64,000 nucleotides of DNA from an uncultured Flavobacteriales bacterium (lineage in GTDB: Bacteria; Bacteroidota; Bacteroidia; Flavobacteriales; Weeksellaceae), in the NCBI GenBank assembly GCA_937876095.1, contig CALFIE010000004.1, forward strand, positions 17,412-81,411. Reading direction: 5' to 3'. The translations under genes were made by a program, and so were the position numbers. Shown here one piece after another: positions 62,889 through 64,000 of this stretch (within the stretch, counting starts at the first letter, position 1; the number at the start of each line of letters is the position of its first letter). Under the pieces are notes generated by a model. That model searched no databases. It worked only from the letters and a program-made list of their open reading frames with translations, and was not told the DNA's origin.

Positions 62889-63938
62889 ATGTTAGAAGAT
62901 AAAAAACCACAACTTACGCCAGTTTCTCAACTTGGGGAATTTGGACTTATAAAACATCTTACCGAAATTTTTAGTTTTAGTAATCCTTCTACTGAAATTT
63001 CGATTGGAGATGATGCGGCTGTCTTTAATCCTGAAAACCAAAAAGTAGTCGTAACAACCGATGTTTTGGCAGAAGGTGTGCATTTCAATTTGGGATATGT
63101 TCCGTTGAAACATTTGGGATATAAAGCGGTTGTGGTAAATTTGAGCGATATTGCAGCGATGAACGCGACACCGACCCAAATTTTGGTTTCTATTGCGGCT
63201 TCTAACAGATTTCCTGTGGAAGCATTTGAAGAAATTTATCACGGAATTGCATTGGCTTGCAAACATTATAAAGTAGATTTGGTTGGTGGTGATACAACAG
63301 CGTCGCAATCGGGTTTGGTGATAAGTATTACAGCGATTGGTTTGGAAAATTCTGAAAATTTGGTAACAAGAAAAGGGGCAAAACCAAATGATTTGTTGGT
63401 GGTAACTGGAGATTTGGGAGCAGCTTATTTTGGACTTCAAATTTTGGAAAGAGAGCATTCTGTTTTTCTTGCCAATCCGAATATGCAACCCGAAATGGAA
63501 GGTTATGACTATATTCTAGAACGCCAACTGAAACCAGAAGCACGAACCGACATCAAGAAAATTTTGGCAGATATGGACATCAAACCAACATCGATGATTG
63601 ACATTTCTGATGGTTTGGCTTCTGAAATTTTGCATCTTTCTGACCAAAGTAAAGTTGGTTTTAGGTTGTATGAAGAAAAAATTCCGATGGATTCGCTTAC
63701 GGTTTCTACTGCGGAAGAATTAAATTTAAATCCGGTAATGGCGGCGCTAAATGGCGGTGAAGATTATGAATTGCTCTTTACCATTTCACCAAATGATTTT
63801 GAAAAATTGAAAAACCACCCAGATTTTTCGATTATTGGTCACGCTACAGAAATAGAACAAGGTAATTTCATGGTTTTACGCGGAAGCAATGAACTTTCTC
63901 AAATTACAGCGCAAGGTTGGGATTCGTTTTTGAAGTAG
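62889..63938 (+). CDS. thiL: Thiamine-monophosphate kinase ThiL
   Basis: Phosphorylates thiamine monophosphate to the active cofactor TPP. The 349-aa product has the AIR-synthase-fold motifs EISIGDDAAVF (metal/ATP), TTDVLAEGVHF, VVNLSDIAAMNATPTQ, DLVGGDTTAS, MIDISDGLASEILHL and LNGGEDYELLFT. Together with the TPP-controlled receptor at 21969-24068 it is the second thiamine gene in the window. The last 62 bases of the window hold no further gene I can support. Confidence 0.96.
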   Translation: MLEDKKPQLTPVSQLGEFGLIKHLTEIFSFSNPSTEISIGDDAAVFNPENQKVVVTTDVLAEGVHFNLGYVPLKHLGYKAVVVNLSDIAAMNATPTQILVSIAASNRFPVEAFEEIYHGIALACKHYKVDLVGGDTTASQSGLVISITAIGLENSENLVTRKGAKPNDLLVVTGDLGAAYFGLQILEREHSVFLANPNMQPEMEGYDYILERQLKPEARTDIKKILADMDIKPTSMIDISDGLASEILHLSDQSKVGFRLYEEKIPMDSLTVSTAEELNLNPVMAALNGGEDYELLFTISPNDFEKLKNHPDFSIIGHATEIEQGNFMVLRGSNELSQITAQGWDSFLK

Positions 63939-64000
63939 AAAATTTGACTATGTGGTAAAAAATGGTGCAAAAAAAGCTTGAAAAAGCTCATCATTATTAA

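Noticed and set aside
1..64000. CRISPR arrays, tRNA/rRNA genes, prophage or restriction and other classical defence genes
   Set aside because: None recognised on reading; no regularly spaced direct repeats or matching protein families were seen.

Overview
The window is a low-GC chromosomal segment from a member of Bacteroidota, class Flavobacteriia, most likely a Chryseobacterium/Cloacibacterium-type Weeksellaceae bacterium. The assignment is inferred from gene content and signals: the gliding lipoprotein GldH, a type IX secretion sorting domain, alternative complex III in place of a bc1 complex, a type III glutamine synthetase, a TPP-riboswitch-controlled TonB-dependent receptor, FadL/SGNH pairing, RicT, and many TAnnTTTG promoter elements with almost no Shine-Dalgarno sequences. 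No rRNA, tRNA, phage, plasmid, CRISPR array or classical defence island was recognised. It is mostly core genome, and the less familiar material lies between the genes.

Layout, left to right. 1-1.9 kb: mreB-mreC (minus), with mreC cut by the window edge. 2.0-7.2 kb: an acetyltransferase, then the haem cluster hemA-hemC-hemD-hemE, then a Cu/Zn superoxide dismutase lipoprotein. 7.2-12.1 kb (minus): SufS, an NlpC/P60 hydrolase and type III glutamine synthetase, with a repeat-rich 0.5-kb gap. 12.3-18.1 kb (plus): a 558-aa protein of unknown function with a nucleoside-phosphorylase-like C-terminal half, an M1 peptidase, CoaX, a TonB-C-like protein and TadA. 18.1-24.2 kb (minus): ribosomal protein L25, a 2-hydroxyacid dehydrogenase, a thioesterase, a HU/CCDC81-type membrane protein, a T9SS-sorted protein and a TonB receptor behind a TPP riboswitch. 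24.4-32.6 kb: aconitase, an M48 peptidase, a gene broken by a one-base frameshift, a membrane protein, and a pabB/pabC-like pair. 32.6-36.4 kb (minus): prs, an SGNH-hydrolase lipoprotein and a FadL channel. 36.5-44.6 kb: a MITE-like element, then RicT, GldH, PBP1A, SelO, a polytopic membrane protein and a SPOR protein. 44.7-53.2 kb: a complete actABCDEF operon. 53.3-64 kb: a lipoprotein, apt, a K+ channel, a TPR protein, ribH, a lipid-A-type PAP2 phosphatase with a phosphoethanolamine transferase, a YpfJ-type peptidase, a BaiN-type flavoprotein, a thioesterase and thiL.

How the genes work together: hemA/C/D/E take glutamyl-tRNA to coproporphyrinogen. Haem in turn serves the c-type cytochromes of alternative complex III, which passes electrons from menaquinol to an oxidase encoded outside the window. 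Thiamine is covered by riboswitch-controlled uptake (TonB receptor) and by ThiL. Envelope genes form a recurring theme (MreBC, PBP1A, NlpC/P60, GldH, FadL, PAP2/EptA).

The best candidates for something undescribed are: (i) a 33-bp perfect palindrome present twice with compensatory base-pair changes, one copy nested in the loop of a larger Flavo-1-like structured element in the leader of the thioesterase-thiL genes; (ii) a 77/78-bp degenerate intergenic repeat; (iii) a 185-bp MITE-like element; (iv) the phosphorylase-like fusion protein. No single new multi-gene system is clearly visible.
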